A stretch of DNA of 64,000 bases from Allokutzneria sp. NRRL B-24872 (GCF_002155965.1 NZ_MUMH01000045.1:1-64000); one strand, 5' to 3'; positions 8,501-17,561 are shown, numbered from the stretch's first letter. Made by a program: numbers and translations. Notes: generated by a model from the sequence alone, not told the origin.

Positions 8501-11500
8501 CTGTCCGAAGAGGACGGTGTGTTCCGGGTGGCGACGCGCTCGGCAGACGGGCAACCGTGGCAGACCCACGCACGCGGCCGAGTACGGCGCAGGGTGGCCG
8601 CGACCCCGCCGCCACTGGACCTCGCGGCGCTGCGCGCCCGGTTCGCCGAGCGCGGTGAGCACGTCGACCGCGAGACGCTTTACGGCGACGCCGAACGGAT
8701 CGGCCTCGGTTACGGTCCGGACTTCCTCGTCATGACGGGGCTGTGGGTGGACGGGATGGAGATCCTGGGCGACTACGACTGCCGTCATCTGGATTTCACC
8801 GGCTTCCACGCACACCCGGCCTGGACCGACATCGCCCCGCAGGCGGCGATCGAACTCGGCCGTCTGCACCGCGGATTCGTCGCGGACGAAGACTCCTACA
8901 TGCCCGTCGCCGTCGGCTCGGCGCGGTTGTGGGACACGCCGACGGAGACGGGAGCGGTGTACTTCCGCTGCCGCGCGGTCTCGGAGAGCTGGGCCGCCGC
9001 GGACATCGTGCTCACCGACCAGGACGGCGGCGTTCAACTGGAACTGCTCGACTGCCGGTTCCTCCGGGTGAAGCTGCCCAGCCGACGCCAGGTTCTGCGG
9101 CAGCACACAGAACTCCGGGCTGCGCCGAGGGAACTACCGCCCAGCGCGGAGGTGGAATCGCCGCGCGCCGATACGCGCCAAGTGACGGGCCACGCGGAGT
9201 TCCGGCGCAGACGGCTCGCCTCGACCGCAGCCTTCGCGGTGCGCGCGTTCACCGAGCTGACCGACGGCGCCGAAGTGTTCTTCACCGACGACCTCGGAGT
9301 GCGACCGGAGCACTCCCGGCTGCTCGACCTGCTGACCGGGTTGGCCGTGGAACACGGTCACCTCGAATGGCTCGGCGAGTTCCGGGGCCGCACGCGCTGG
9401 CGCGTCCGATCCACCGCCACCGACCCCGGTTTCGCCGAACTGATCGGCGACTTTCCCGAGCACACACCGGAACTCACCCTGGTGGGCCGCTGTGGCATGC
9501 ACCTGGCCGAGCTGCTGCGCGGCGAGCGGGACGTCGTCGACATCCTCCTGCCCGCGCACGGCAGCGACACCCTCACCCACTACCACGACCTGTCGCCAGC
9601 GCTGGTCCCCAGCAGCCGAGCCGCTGCCGGCGTGCTGCGAGACCTCGTCGAGGCGTGGCCAGCCGATCGTCCGTTGAGAATCCTCGAGATCGGGGGAGGC
9701 ACGGGCGCGCTGGCGGCGGCGCTGCTGCCCGTCCTTCCTGCGGACCGCGCTCGCTACCTGTTCACCGATGCGTCCCAGAGCTTCCTGGCGCTGGCCGAGG
9801 CGCGGTTCGCGCGCTACGACTTCGTCGGGTACCGAACCCTCGACCTCGACTCCCCTGATGTCGAGCCGAGAAGCTTCGACGTCGTGGTCGCCAGGAACGC
9901 CTTGCACGCGGCCGAGCACGTGCTCGTCGTGGCGGAACTGCTGGCCGACCACGGCCGCCTCGTGCTGGTGGAGACGCACGACCCACACGTGCTGGCCCTG
10001 CCGTTCGGCCTGGAGCCAGGATTCTGGGCGAAGACCGAACGCGATGTGCACGAGTGGTCAGAGCTGCTGCGTGCCAACGGTTTCCGCGATTGTCACGCCG
10101 TGACGACCGGTGACCTGTGTTCGGTCGTGGTGGCGAGCAGGGAGCCACGTTCCACGCCGCTTCCGGAAACCCCGGCGCCCCAGGTGATCGGCCGTGCGGT
10201 CGTCGTCGCGGAAGAAGAGTCGGAACTGGCCGCACAACTCGCCGAGAGGCTGGGCGCGCCAACGGTGCTGGCCTCCGAAGCCGACGTGAACGGGTGGTTC
10301 ACCACACCGGAGACCGACGTGGTGTTCGTGCTGTCCGAAGCAGATCCGCACGACGCCGTCGACACCACCACTCGGCGGTTCGAGTTCGTCCGCGCTCTCG
10401 CGATCGCCGCCGCCGAAGTGAAGATCCGCCTGTGGCTGATCGGCGGCGGGACGGGCGTCAACCCGGCGCCTGAACGAGCGAACGACCCGATCGACGCGGC
10501 CCTGTGGGGAGCCACGCGCACCGTCGCCGCCGAGAACAGCCTGCTGGGTCTGCGACGTGTTTCGGTCGGGCAGGGCGTGCCGGTCGAGCGGATCGCCGGT
10601 GAAGTCCTCGACCCCACCGACGAGGACGAGATCGTGCTCACCGTCGCCGGCCGGTTCGTGCCGAGACTGCGCGAGCTCCCTCCGGCGCCTGCTGATCCTT
10701 CGACGCCCTACCAGCTCATCGCCCGCGACGCGGGAACCTCCTACGAACTGGCGTGGGTGGAGATGGCCCTGCCGGTGCCGGCCGAGGGCGAACTGCTCAT
10801 CGAGGTCCACGCCGCGGGCATCAACTACCGGGACGCGCTGCTCGCGGTCGGTATGCTGCCGGGCTGGGTGGTGGAAGCCGGGATGACCGGTTCACGCCTG
10901 GGCGGGGAGTGCGCGGGGGAGGTCGTCGCCGTCGGTCCCGGCGTGACGCGTTTCCGGCCCGGGGACAAGGTTTTCGGCTCCGCGCCCGGCTCGTTCGCCT
11001 CGCACGTGCTGACGGTCGAGGACCTGGTCGTCGGAGTGCCACCGGGCATCGACATGGCCGCGGCGGCGACGATGCCGGTGACGCTGCTGAGCGCGGGCTA
11101 CGGCCTGCTGCACCTGGCCAAGATCACCGAAGGGGAGACGGTGCTGGTGCACGGCGCGGCGGGCGGAGTCGGCCTGGCCGCTCTCCAGATCGCCGAGTTC
11201 GCCGGTGCCACGGTGATCGCCACAGCGGGCACCGAGGAGAAACGGGACTTCCTGCGGCTGCTCGGGGTCGAGCACGTCTTCGACTCACGCGGCCTCAGCT
11301 TCGTCACCGATGTGCTCGCGGCCACCGGTGGCCGTGGTGTCGACGTCGTGCTCAACTCACTCGGCGGGGAGTTCATCGGCCGCAGCGCGGAACTGCTGCG
11401 CTTCGGCGGCAGGTTCGTCGAACTCGGCAAGCGGGATCTCTACGGCGACCGCAACATCTCCCTGTTCCCCTTGCGCGAGAACATCAGCTACTTCGTCGTC

Positions 11501-12799
11501 GACGTCGACCAGCTGAGCAAGCGACGCGCTTCGGCGGTCACCACCTACCACCGCTCGATCGCCGACCGCGTCGAAGGCGGGACTGTGCGACCGGTGCCGT
11601 ACCGGGCGTTCCCCGCCAGCCGTGCGGCGGAGGCATTCCGCTCCCTTCAGCACTCCCGGCACATCGGCAAGCTGGTGATCACCTTCGACGAGCGCCCTTT
11701 CGTGGAGAAGGCCCCGCAGCACAAGGGTTTCGCGGCTGACCCGGCGGGCGCTTACCTGATCACCGGCGGTGCCGGCGGGTTCGGTGCCGAGGTGGCGCGC
11801 TGGCTGGTCGATCGTGGCGCCGAGCACCTCGTGCTCGTCAACCGGCGTGGAACGGCGGTTCCCGAAGCGCGGGACCTCGTCGCGGACCTCACTGCGCGCG
11901 GTGCCGACGTGAGCGTGCATGCGGCCGATGTCACCGACGAGACGGCGATGCGCGTGATCGTCGCCTCGCTCAGCGCACCGCTGCGCGGAGTCGTGCACGC
12001 GGCGATGGTGCTCGACGACGTCATGACCGCTGATCTGACGGCCGAGCGCTTCCGCGCCGTGCTCGCACCGAAGATGGCCGGGGCGATGGTGCTCGATCGC
12101 GTCACCGCCGGGCACGAACTGGACCTGTTCCTGATGTTCTCCTCCGCGGCGGCGGTGTTCGGCAACGCCGGGCAGGCCGCCTACTGCGCGGGAAACTTGT
12201 ACCTGGAAGCGCTCGCGCGTTCACGCAGGGAACGCGGGCAGGTCGGGCAGACGATCGCCTGGGGCGCGCTCGGCGAAGTCGGCTACGTGGCGCGCAACCA
12301 GAAGACCGCTCGGACCGTCACCCGGGCGGGACTGAACCTGCTGTCACGGCGCCACGTGCGCGAGGCGCTGGACGATCTCGTCGGCGGACCCGACGTCTCC
12401 GTGGTGTGGAGCCACGACGGGGAGTTCCTGCGCAGGTTGTACTCGCACCTCAGCACGCCGCGACTCGGCTCGCTCGGCGGCGGGCAGGCCGCCGTCGAGG
12501 AGGACGACGACCTGCTGGAGCGGCTGCGCTCGGCGACACCGGAGGAGGCGGCCGAGCTGGTCGCGGACAGCATCGTCAGCACGCTCGCCGAGGTCCTGGG
12601 CGTGGCGCCGGAGCGCATCGACCGAGACCGTCCGCTCGACCAGCTCGGCGTGGACTCGCTGATGGGCGCGGAACTCGTCACCAAGATGCGGCGCAGGTTC
12701 GGCCGCGAGATACCGGTCATGCGAGTCGTCGCGAGCAGTGGGATCGACGACCTCGCACGCTCGCTGGTCAGCTACTTCAACGCCGAGGAGACGACGTGA
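5591..12799 (+). CDS. Single-module highly reducing methylating type I PKS (KS-AT-DH-cMT-ER-KR-ACP)
   Basis: This 2402-residue protein carries one complete, fully reducing module in the order used by fungal highly reducing PKSs. Its domains are KS with DTACASS (Cys191) and EAHGTGT; AT with GHSVG (Ser620) and the substrate motif YPFHS, which is neither the usual malonyl HAFH nor methylmalonyl YASH; DH with HRAAGTPIMP (His915) and probable Asp1080; C-methyltransferase with the SAM loop LEIGGGTGA near 1366; ER with VHGAAGGVGLAALQ near 1855; KR with TGGAGGFG near 2057 and Tyr2198; and ACP with GVDSL (Ser2356). No thioesterase follows. A lone full module usually works iteratively, so the expected product is a saturated, methyl-branched acyl chain. 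The GTG at 5591 has only a weak ribosome-binding site; the GTG at 5642 is an alternative. The stop overlaps the aldehyde dehydrogenase start. Confidence 0.9.
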   Translation: MTASPWLRVRWVRNDPDVRDKIAIVGVACRFPGGVGDLAGLWSLLSEGREAVGAPPPERFDVQRHWDSNQLRPGKSYTFAGGYLEDVAGFDADFFGISPREAVCVDPQQRLLLELGIEALDDAGIDPRTLSGTDSAVFVGVSSLDYGGQQMVLRTSIGPYTNSGSALSNTANRLSYHLDVHGPSLKVDTACASSLNAVHLACEHLRHGGGRVAFAAGLNVLLNPMTYVGFAKAGFLSPTGHCRPFSAEADGYVRAEGGGVLVLKRLADAMADGDHVHAVIAGSGTNSDGRTSGLVLPSGEAQEALLRQVYDGFGLDPDDLAYLEAHGTGTPIGDPVECRAIGGALGLRRSGGPLPVGSVKGNLGHLEPASGMAGLCKAILVLRHGEIPVTANAAPRSTSIDFDGLALSTVERRIPARGRLVGVNSFGFGGANVHVVLEKPPAPREPAANAGSKVPVTVSAHTEAALVEALASMDGRLADCADFVDVAYTSSQRRGKHALCRVVLAGDAEEARQRLAEQVGPQRVTERGRVAFAFSGHGAQWPGMAVDLLDSEPVFARVVAEIDAALAPRVGWTVTEELRAEGPRLHDTSVIQPLLFAVQAGVVAVLAEAGLRPEAVYGHSVGEIAAAFVSGIYDVEQAVELVVARSAAQATTAGTGTMAAVNLAPAEAETVLERYGGRVEIAGINSADDVTVAGPEADLHDLADRLAEREVFCRVLDLDYPFHSAAMEPLRPSLLTALADIAPGPAAVEFVSTVNGEPVAGEKLDADYWWRNVREPVLFAAATDHLVAQGFDTIIEIGPKPVLQTYVKRAAKDGVLAVLPTLTRSEPGARALRRTVESALAAGVRIDGHFPQPGRVVPLPAYPWQRERFWLGSQYTWSDTGTPPEHVLLGERAAVADPTWQSTVDPARLPWLSGHRAAGTPIMPAAGYLEMGWAAGQLVFDGPAEVHELHISKPMVAPDDEVVLPRTQVSLSEEDGVFRVATRSADGQPWQTHARGRVRRRVAATPPPLDLAALRARFAERGEHVDRETLYGDAERIGLGYGPDFLVMTGLWVDGMEILGDYDCRHLDFTGFHAHPAWTDIAPQAAIELGRLHRGFVADEDSYMPVAVGSARLWDTPTETGAVYFRCRAVSESWAAADIVLTDQDGGVQLELLDCRFLRVKLPSRRQVLRQHTELRAAPRELPPSAEVESPRADTRQVTGHAEFRRRRLASTAAFAVRAFTELTDGAEVFFTDDLGVRPEHSRLLDLLTGLAVEHGHLEWLGEFRGRTRWRVRSTATDPGFAELIGDFPEHTPELTLVGRCGMHLAELLRGERDVVDILLPAHGSDTLTHYHDLSPALVPSSRAAAGVLRDLVEAWPADRPLRILEIGGGTGALAAALLPVLPADRARYLFTDASQSFLALAEARFARYDFVGYRTLDLDSPDVEPRSFDVVVARNALHAAEHVLVVAELLADHGRLVLVETHDPHVLALPFGLEPGFWAKTERDVHEWSELLRANGFRDCHAVTTGDLCSVVVASREPRSTPLPETPAPQVIGRAVVVAEEESELAAQLAERLGAPTVLASEADVNGWFTTPETDVVFVLSEADPHDAVDTTTRRFEFVRALAIAAAEVKIRLWLIGGGTGVNPAPERANDPIDAALWGATRTVAAENSLLGLRRVSVGQGVPVERIAGEVLDPTDEDEIVLTVAGRFVPRLRELPPAPADPSTPYQLIARDAGTSYELAWVEMALPVPAEGELLIEVHAAGINYRDALLAVGMLPGWVVEAGMTGSRLGGECAGEVVAVGPGVTRFRPGDKVFGSAPGSFASHVLTVEDLVVGVPPGIDMAAAATMPVTLLSAGYGLLHLAKITEGETVLVHGAAGGVGLAALQIAEFAGATVIATAGTEEKRDFLRLLGVEHVFDSRGLSFVTDVLAATGGRGVDVVLNSLGGEFIGRSAELLRFGGRFVELGKRDLYGDRNISLFPLRENISYFVVDVDQLSKRRASAVTTYHRSIADRVEGGTVRPVPYRAFPASRAAEAFRSLQHSRHIGKLVITFDERPFVEKAPQHKGFAADPAGAYLITGGAGGFGAEVARWLVDRGAEHLVLVNRRGTAVPEARDLVADLTARGADVSVHAADVTDETAMRVIVASLSAPLRGVVHAAMVLDDVMTADLTAERFRAVLAPKMAGAMVLDRVTAGHELDLFLMFSSAAAVFGNAGQAAYCAGNLYLEALARSRRERGQVGQTIAWGALGEVGYVARNQKTARTVTRAGLNLLSRRHVREALDDLVGGPDVSVVWSHDGEFLRRLYSHLSTPRLGSLGGGQAAVEEDDDLLERLRSATPEEAAELVADSIVSTLAEVLGVAPERIDRDRPLDQLGVDSLMGAELVTKMRRRFGREIPVMRVVASSGIDDLARSLVSYFNAEETT

Positions 12800-14394
12800 C
12801 CAGGACAGCTGTTCGCCACTTCCCGCTCTACATCGGCGGCGAGCGGGTCGACTCCGACGAACGCGCGTACGGGCTGAGCGTGCGCACCGTGCTCGATCCG
12901 AGTGGGACCGAGGCGGCGACCCTGTTCCGCCTGCTGCGCGAGGGCTCCGAGGAGGAACTGCACGCCCATCCGCACGTGCTCTGCTCGGTCGCGCTGTCCA
13001 CTCCCGAGCAGGGGCAGGACGCGTTGCGGGCCGCCGCGGCGGCGGTACCGCGATTGCGCGCCTTGCCCTTGGCGGATCGGTTGGCCTACATCGGCGACCT
13101 GTACGCGGCCTTTCTGGCGCACCGCGAGGAGCTGTCCCGCGTCCTGCGCCTGGAAGGCTGCCCGCGGCTGCTCGCCGAGGCCCAGCTCAACGTGGTGCTC
13201 GACCTCGTCCGGCCGGAGAGCATCGAGCAGGCGGAAGTGCTGCTGCGGCAGGAGATCACCACCGAGCACCACAGGATCGTGCTGCAACGCCAACCCGACG
13301 GCGTGGTGTGCGTCGATCCACCGGCCAACGCACCGCTGTTCGGGTTGATCGCGTCGCTGGTGCTGCTGGCGGGCAACAGCGTGGTGATCCGCGTTCCGCG
13401 CAGCTGCGCCAGTTCGCTGAGCTACGCCCTGCACAACATCATCATCCCGGTGCTGGAAGCGCGTGGAGCGCCCGCCGGTGCGTTCACCGTGCTGTGTGCC
13501 GACTACGAGGTCACCATGCGGCAGTGGCTGGAGAGTCCGCTGGTCAACACCGTTTACTACTTCGGCTCCAGCGAGAACGGGCTCGCCCTGGAACGGAAGT
13601 GCGTCGAGCGCGGCAAGCGGGCGATCCTGGAGCTCTCCGGCAACGACGGGGTCCTGGTCTGGCACGACGCCGACCTCGACCACGCCGCCGCCGCGCTGCT
13701 TGAGGCGTTCTACGCATCCGGCCAGACGTGCTTCAGCCCCAAGTACGCCGTGGTGCACCCCGCCGTCGCCGATGACCTGCTGGCACGGCTGGACGAGGCG
13801 GCCTCGGCGCTCGCTCCCGGTGACCCGGAGGACTCCGACACGGTGCTCAGCCCCGTGCTCCGCACCACCGCCTTCGCACGCAGCCTCGACCAGGCGATGA
13901 GCGCGGGTGCCACGAAGATCTGTGGCGGCGCGCAGATCGACCTGCGCGGAGCACCCGATCCCCGAGGTCTGTTCATCGAGCCGACCGTGTTGCGCGTCAA
14001 CGGTTTCGACCAGGCCGAGAACGTCCGCGCGGTGCGCGAGGAGACCTTCTTCCCGTTGCTGTCGGTCGTCGTGCCCGAGGACGAGCCGGAGCTGCTGGAG
14101 CGCTGTGTCGAGTTCCTCAACGGCAACCGGTACGGCCTGCGGAACTCCCTGTGGACCGAGAGCCCGGAGGTCGTCGAGCGGTTCACCACGGGCGTGACCA
14201 ACGGGGGAGTGCTCAAGGTCAACGACTCGCACCTGGCGCACGCCCCGTACCTTCCCGGGCTCGGCGGGACGGGACTCAGCGGTGGCACGCACGGGGAGGC
14301 CGCCTACCCGTTCCTGCGGGCCAGCCGCCTTCAGGCCGTCGCCATCGCCACGACCAGGACGCATCCCGAGCAGGCGCTGCTGCGCCGGGCCTGA
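12796..14394 (+). CDS. Aldehyde dehydrogenase family protein coupled to the iterative PKS
   Basis: This 532-residue protein of the aldehyde dehydrogenase superfamily keeps both hallmark catalytic residues: Glu279 in LELSGND and the nucleophile Cys312 in ASGQTCFS. The cofactor-binding GSSENG turn is present. It would oxidise an aldehyde to an acid, or work in reverse on a thioester. The GTG start at 12796 overlaps the PKS stop (GTGA), so the two are translationally coupled, and this gene takes the place where a releasing thioesterase might be expected. Release or trimming of the PKS product through an aldehyde is therefore a reasonable inference, but the direction cannot be told from sequence. 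The divergent active-site surroundings (LSGND rather than LGGK) suggest a specialised substrate. Confidence 0.85.
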   Translation: MTRTAVRHFPLYIGGERVDSDERAYGLSVRTVLDPSGTEAATLFRLLREGSEEELHAHPHVLCSVALSTPEQGQDALRAAAAAVPRLRALPLADRLAYIGDLYAAFLAHREELSRVLRLEGCPRLLAEAQLNVVLDLVRPESIEQAEVLLRQEITTEHHRIVLQRQPDGVVCVDPPANAPLFGLIASLVLLAGNSVVIRVPRSCASSLSYALHNIIIPVLEARGAPAGAFTVLCADYEVTMRQWLESPLVNTVYYFGSSENGLALERKCVERGKRAILELSGNDGVLVWHDADLDHAAAALLEAFYASGQTCFSPKYAVVHPAVADDLLARLDEAASALAPGDPEDSDTVLSPVLRTTAFARSLDQAMSAGATKICGGAQIDLRGAPDPRGLFIEPTVLRVNGFDQAENVRAVREETFFPLLSVVVPEDEPELLERCVEFLNGNRYGLRNSLWTESPEVVERFTTGVTNGGVLKVNDSHLAHAPYLPGLGGTGLSGGTHGEAAYPFLRASRLQAVAIATTRTHPEQALLRRA

Positions 14395-14397
14395 CGG

Positions 14398-15066
14398 TCA
14401 GCCCGGCAGCACCGGAAGCGGCAGTCCGAGGCCGCTACCGGAGGCCGTGAACACCTTGTCCGTCTCGGTGAAGAGCGGGACGCCGAAGGCCTTGGTGAAG
14501 GCATCGACACCGTCCTTGGACGGGGTGATCGGGATGCCGCTGCCCTTGAGCGCGGTCGGCTTGCCCGGCAGCCCCGGCTCCACGGACAAGCGCACGGCGC
14601 TGGGATCGCTGACGTACAGCGGCAGCTCGCCGACCCACTGGTCGTCGACCTTCAGAAAGGCGAAGATCCGCCCGTCAGGCACCGAGGTCCGGATGCCGGT
14701 GATCTCCATCCGGGCCCTGGCGTTGCGCAGCACCACGCCGCCGAGCGCGCGGCCGGAGCCTGCGCTGGGCTGACCGAGCGCGGTGATCGAGCCGGTGGCG
14801 TACTCGGGCGGAAGCGTGATGCCCTCGACGGTCTTGCCGTCCGCGCCCAGGACCGGGGCCGCCGGGGCGACGGCCTCGACCACGATGTTCTCCCCGGCGA
14901 GCCGGGTGCGGGCCAGCTCGGTCAGCCGGATCTCACCGAGCCCGTTGAGCACGGTGAAGCGCACGTCCAGCGTCGTAGAGGCGTTCGCCGGGGCGCCGCT
15001 GCCCAGCTGCGCGAGAAAGGGCGCCGCCATCGCGCCGCTGAAGAAGATCCGTCGAGTGACCGCCAT
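14398..15066 (-). CDS. Exported protein of unknown function with Tat-like signal
   Basis: This 222-residue protein is unrecognised. The N-terminus MAVTRRIFFSGAMAAPFLAQ has twin arginines followed by two Phe and a hydrophobic stretch ending in ANA, which fits a Tat-type signal peptide. The rest is rich in beta-strand-like segments (for example VRFTVLNGLGEIRLTEL, VVLRNARARMEITGI) and has no enzyme motif. The start is uncertain: the ATG at 15066 places the twin arginines at residues 5-6, while a GTG at 15084 would add six residues. It is convergent with the aldehyde dehydrogenase, and only 3 bp separate the two stops. Confidence 0.6.
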   Translation of the reverse strand: MAVTRRIFFSGAMAAPFLAQLGSGAPANASTTLDVRFTVLNGLGEIRLTELARTRLAGENIVVEAVAPAAPVLGADGKTVEGITLPPEYATGSITALGQPSAGSGRALGGVVLRNARARMEITGIRTSVPDGRIFAFLKVDDQWVGELPLYVSDPSAVRLSVEPGLPGKPTALKGSGIPITPSKDGVDAFTKAFGVPLFTETDKVFTASGSGLGLPLPVLPG

Positions 15067-15256
15067 GAGGCCAGTTTCGCGCACCCCATCGCGAACTCGG
15101 CGCTACATGACCCCAAAGTGGGATGGCACGGCGATGGCTGGTCGGTGGTGCGCAACGCGGACCCTGTGGCTCGACGCACGCCGATCGCGACCTGATTTGT
15201 GTAGCGGTGCTCCTGGGGCGGTACCCCGCATCGACGACCGCCGAAAGGACTCCTGG

Positions 15257-15706
15257 ATGACAACCGTCTCCCGCACGTTCACCGTCGATGCCGCGCCCGA
15301 AGTCGTCGTGCCGTACCTGGCGGACTTCGGCAACGCCGAGCAGTGGGACCCCGGCACGCAGCGCTGCGCCCGCAACGGCAGCGGCCCGATCGAGGTCGGG
15401 GCGAACTGGCACAACACCTCGAAGATCGCGGGTATCACCACGGAGCTGACCTACACGCTCGAAGAGCTCACCGGAGAACGGATCGTGCTGGTCGGCCGCA
15501 ACGACACCGCCACGTCCACCGAGATCATCGAGATCGCGCCCAGTGGAGCGGGCTCGACGATCACCTACACCAACGAGCTCGAGTTCAAGGGCGTTGCCAA
15601 GCTCGCGGCGCCGCTGGGGAAGGTGGTGTTCGAGAAGCTCGGCAACGACACCGAGGAACAGATGACCGCGGTGCTCAACGGGCTTGCCCGGCGAACGGAG
15701 GAGTAG
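15257..15706 (+). CDS. SRPBCC (START/Bet v1-like) family protein
   Basis: This 149-residue protein has the SRPBCC ligand-binding fold. The opening TVSRTFTVDAAPEVVVPYLA, followed by DFGNAEQWDPG, is the standard first strand and helix of polyketide cyclase/dehydrase-like proteins, and a long C-terminal amphipathic helix (KLGNDTEEQMTAVLNGL) closes the cavity. Such proteins bind hydrophobic small molecules, and a few are cyclases. Nothing here shows catalysis. The ATG at 15257 follows AAAGGA at a suitable distance. It is divergent from the Tat-signal protein and convergent with the acetyltransferase, so it is probably a single-gene unit. Confidence 0.82.
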   Translation: MTTVSRTFTVDAAPEVVVPYLADFGNAEQWDPGTQRCARNGSGPIEVGANWHNTSKIAGITTELTYTLEELTGERIVLVGRNDTATSTEIIEIAPSGAGSTITYTNELEFKGVAKLAAPLGKVVFEKLGNDTEEQMTAVLNGLARRTEE

Positions 15707-15740
15707 GGGTCGAGTGTCCCGGCGGCGCGGGCCGTGGTGG

Positions 15741-16262
15741 TCATCGCGGGTTTCGGCCGTTGGTGAGTCCAATGGTGTAGCGGTGAACGGGGACGGGGAT
15801 GGTCTCGGCCACCGCGCCCGCTCCGGCGGGGGCCGCGTGGATCACCGGGCCGCTGTCGGTCCAGCCGTGTCGCTGGTAGAAGTCCCGAGCGCGGGAGTTG
15901 CCGGGCACCACCGCCAGCCAGGCGGTGTCGTGGTGTTCGGAGATGCGGTCCTGCGCGGCGCGCAGCAGCGCGGTGCCCGCTCCGCGACGGCGGGCTCGGG
16001 GGTCGACGGCGAGCTGGACGAGCTCGTTGCCAGCGACGACGACCATGCCCACGACCGTCCCGTCCGGCGTGACGGCCAGCAGGGTGGAGTCGACCCACGC
16101 GGCGGCCTGCTCCGTGAAGTACTCCGGCCCGCGTACGGCGAGCAGTTCCTCCGGTACGTGACCGAGGTGCCCGTCGAGCCACCCGGCCTGCCAGACCCGG
16201 GCCGTCTCGGCGGTGTCGCCGCTTGCGGCGGGACGGATGTGCACGGTCGTTCCGGTCGGCAC
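15741..16262 (-). CDS. GNAT-family N-acetyltransferase
   Basis: This 173-residue protein has the GNAT fold. Motif [20 protein letters not shown], carries the acetyl-CoA pyrophosphate-binding R/Q-x-x-G-x-G/A loop, and motif B includes FYQRHGW. It transfers an acetyl group to an amine, but the substrate cannot be predicted. It starts 57 bp from the divergent CGNR regulator gene, which suggests shared control of the two from one promoter region. Confidence 0.85.
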   Translation of the reverse strand: MPTGTTVHIRPAASGDTAETARVWQAGWLDGHLGHVPEELLAVRGPEYFTEQAAAWVDSTLLAVTPDGTVVGMVVVAGNELVQLAVDPRARRRGAGTALLRAAQDRISEHHDTAWLAVVPGNSRARDFYQRHGWTDSGPVIHAAPAGAGAVAETIPVPVHRYTIGLTNGRNPR

Positions 16263-16318
16263 GGGGCCTCCTGGGGCGGGATGATGTCACTGTCGTACTA
16301 TCGGACGGTAGGCACATT

Positions 16319-16936
16319 ATGGGGAGGGGTGTCACTGGTCAAGTGAAGTTGGACAGCTACATCGATGCTGGCGTGCTCGTGGCCGTGGACCTGGCGAACC
16401 GGCTCGCGCTCGATCCGGATGCCGAAGCCGAGGTCGCGCGCCCAGGAGCGGTCGTCGCGGTGCTGACCGAGGTGCTGGCAGGTGATCCACTGTCGGTGGA
16501 GCAGGTCAACGCCAGTCACGTCCCGGCGTTCATCGGTCTGGCGCGGAGCCTGCGTCAGGTGTTCGTCGATCTCGCCGCCCGCGAGGACGACAGCGCCGCC
16601 GCCCGCCTCAACGCGCTGCTGGCCGCGCACTCCGCTCATCCGCACCTGGCCAAGGAGGGGGGCGTGTGGCGCCTGCACCACCACCCGGCCGAGGTGGGAC
16701 TCGTGACGATGTGGGCCGCGATCTGTGCTGAGGCGCTGGCCCGCCTGCTGGCCGCTGGCCATGCCGCGCGGGCTTCGACGTGCGCCGACCCGCGGTGCGC
16801 TCGTGCGTACGTCGACACCAGTCGCAACGCCACGCGAAGGTTCTGCTCCACCAGGTGTCAGAACCGCCTCAAGACGGCCGAGCTGCGCAAGCGCAAGAAC
16901 GCCTCGGATGCGACAGGCCTTGCCCGCCGCGCATGA
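16319..16936 (+). CDS. CGNR zinc-finger (ABATE domain) putative regulator
   Basis: This protein of about 205 residues has an N-terminal stress-induced ABATE domain (opening DAGVLVAVDLANRLAL) and a C-terminal CGNR-type zinc finger. The finger has the pattern CADPRC, then SRNATRRFCSTRCQNR, so the family CGNR reads CQNR here. Such proteins are thought to be DNA-binding regulators. The ATG at 16319 is listed, but a GTG at 16343 is preceded by GGAGGGG and may be the true start. It is divergent from the GNAT gene and is a second instance in this window of a CGNR gene facing an accessory enzyme. Confidence 0.8.
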   Translation: MGRGVTGQVKLDSYIDAGVLVAVDLANRLALDPDAEAEVARPGAVVAVLTEVLAGDPLSVEQVNASHVPAFIGLARSLRQVFVDLAAREDDSAAARLNALLAAHSAHPHLAKEGGVWRLHHHPAEVGLVTMWAAICAEALARLLAAGHAARASTCADPRCARAYVDTSRNATRRFCSTRCQNRLKTAELRKRKNASDATGLARRA

Positions 16937-17294
16937 CCGAATCGCGGTCGCGGTGCCCGGTCGGGTCGCGGCCAGTGCGACACCGTGGTCGCCGACACAA
17001 CGAGCGTTTCTGGGCTTTATCCCTTTGGGGGCGACGTGAACGGGAACCATTGTAGTCCCGTGGTGCTGATAAACAGCGTTCACCTCATGTGGTCTCGGTG
17101 AATCGTGAATTCCGAGATGATCATGAAGCCGTCGCTCCAGCGCTGGCCGGTCTGATGGTAACGCCTGCCTCCGCCTTGTCCACCTGCGGCGGAGGGCCCT
17201 GCCCGCCCAGTGAGCGCATCAATTCTTGCCACGCTAGGGCAAGCTGATCGCGACGACCTTCTGGAAGTCTGGCGGGCGGCCGGTCGAAGTCCAG
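16937..17294. other. Intergenic interval without a recognised gene
   Basis: No gene is supported. A weak hairpin of 6 bp (ACGGGA/TCCCGT) lies around 17038-17062. Base composition dips below that of the neighbouring genes, as is usual for non-coding DNA here. Confidence 0.4.
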
Positions 17295-17561
17295 GTGATT
17301 CTGCTCAATAACGGCAAGAAGGTGTCGGTGGCGGTGTACTGGGACCGGACGAACAAGCCCGGCGCGCCCCATGTTCCGTGGGTGACTGGGATGTGGGTTT
17401 CGCCGGTACCGCTTCTGTGGCTCATGGGCAGCGCCACCATTGACCGCGGCGCGCTCTTCACGGAGCGCGCCACATCTGCTCCAGCAGCAGGCTGGTTCCC
17501 CGGGAGTCCACGTGAGCTCAGCGAGGCCAAGCGCTACCGGGAGCGGCTGAGTCAGCCCTGA
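17295..17561 (+). CDS. Hypothetical short protein or gene remnant
   Basis: A forward frame of 88 residues begins at a GTG at 17295. The frame is open from just after a TAG near 17238 and keeps high third-position GC, so it looks coding, but there is no good ribosome-binding site. The sequence includes VILLNNGKKVSVAVYWDRT and PWVTGMWVSP; no family is recognised. Its last bases overlap the end of the convergent oxidoreductase gene. It may be the tail of a decayed gene. Confidence 0.25.
   Translation: MILLNNGKKVSVAVYWDRTNKPGAPHVPWVTGMWVSPVPLLWLMGSATIDRGALFTERATSAPAAGWFPGSPRELSEAKRYRERLSQP

Noticed and set aside
17038-17062. Hairpin ACGGGA/TCCCGT as a terminator after the first CGNR gene
   Set aside because: The stem is only 6 bp, lies about 100 bp after the stop and lacks a T-run, so it is too weak to call.
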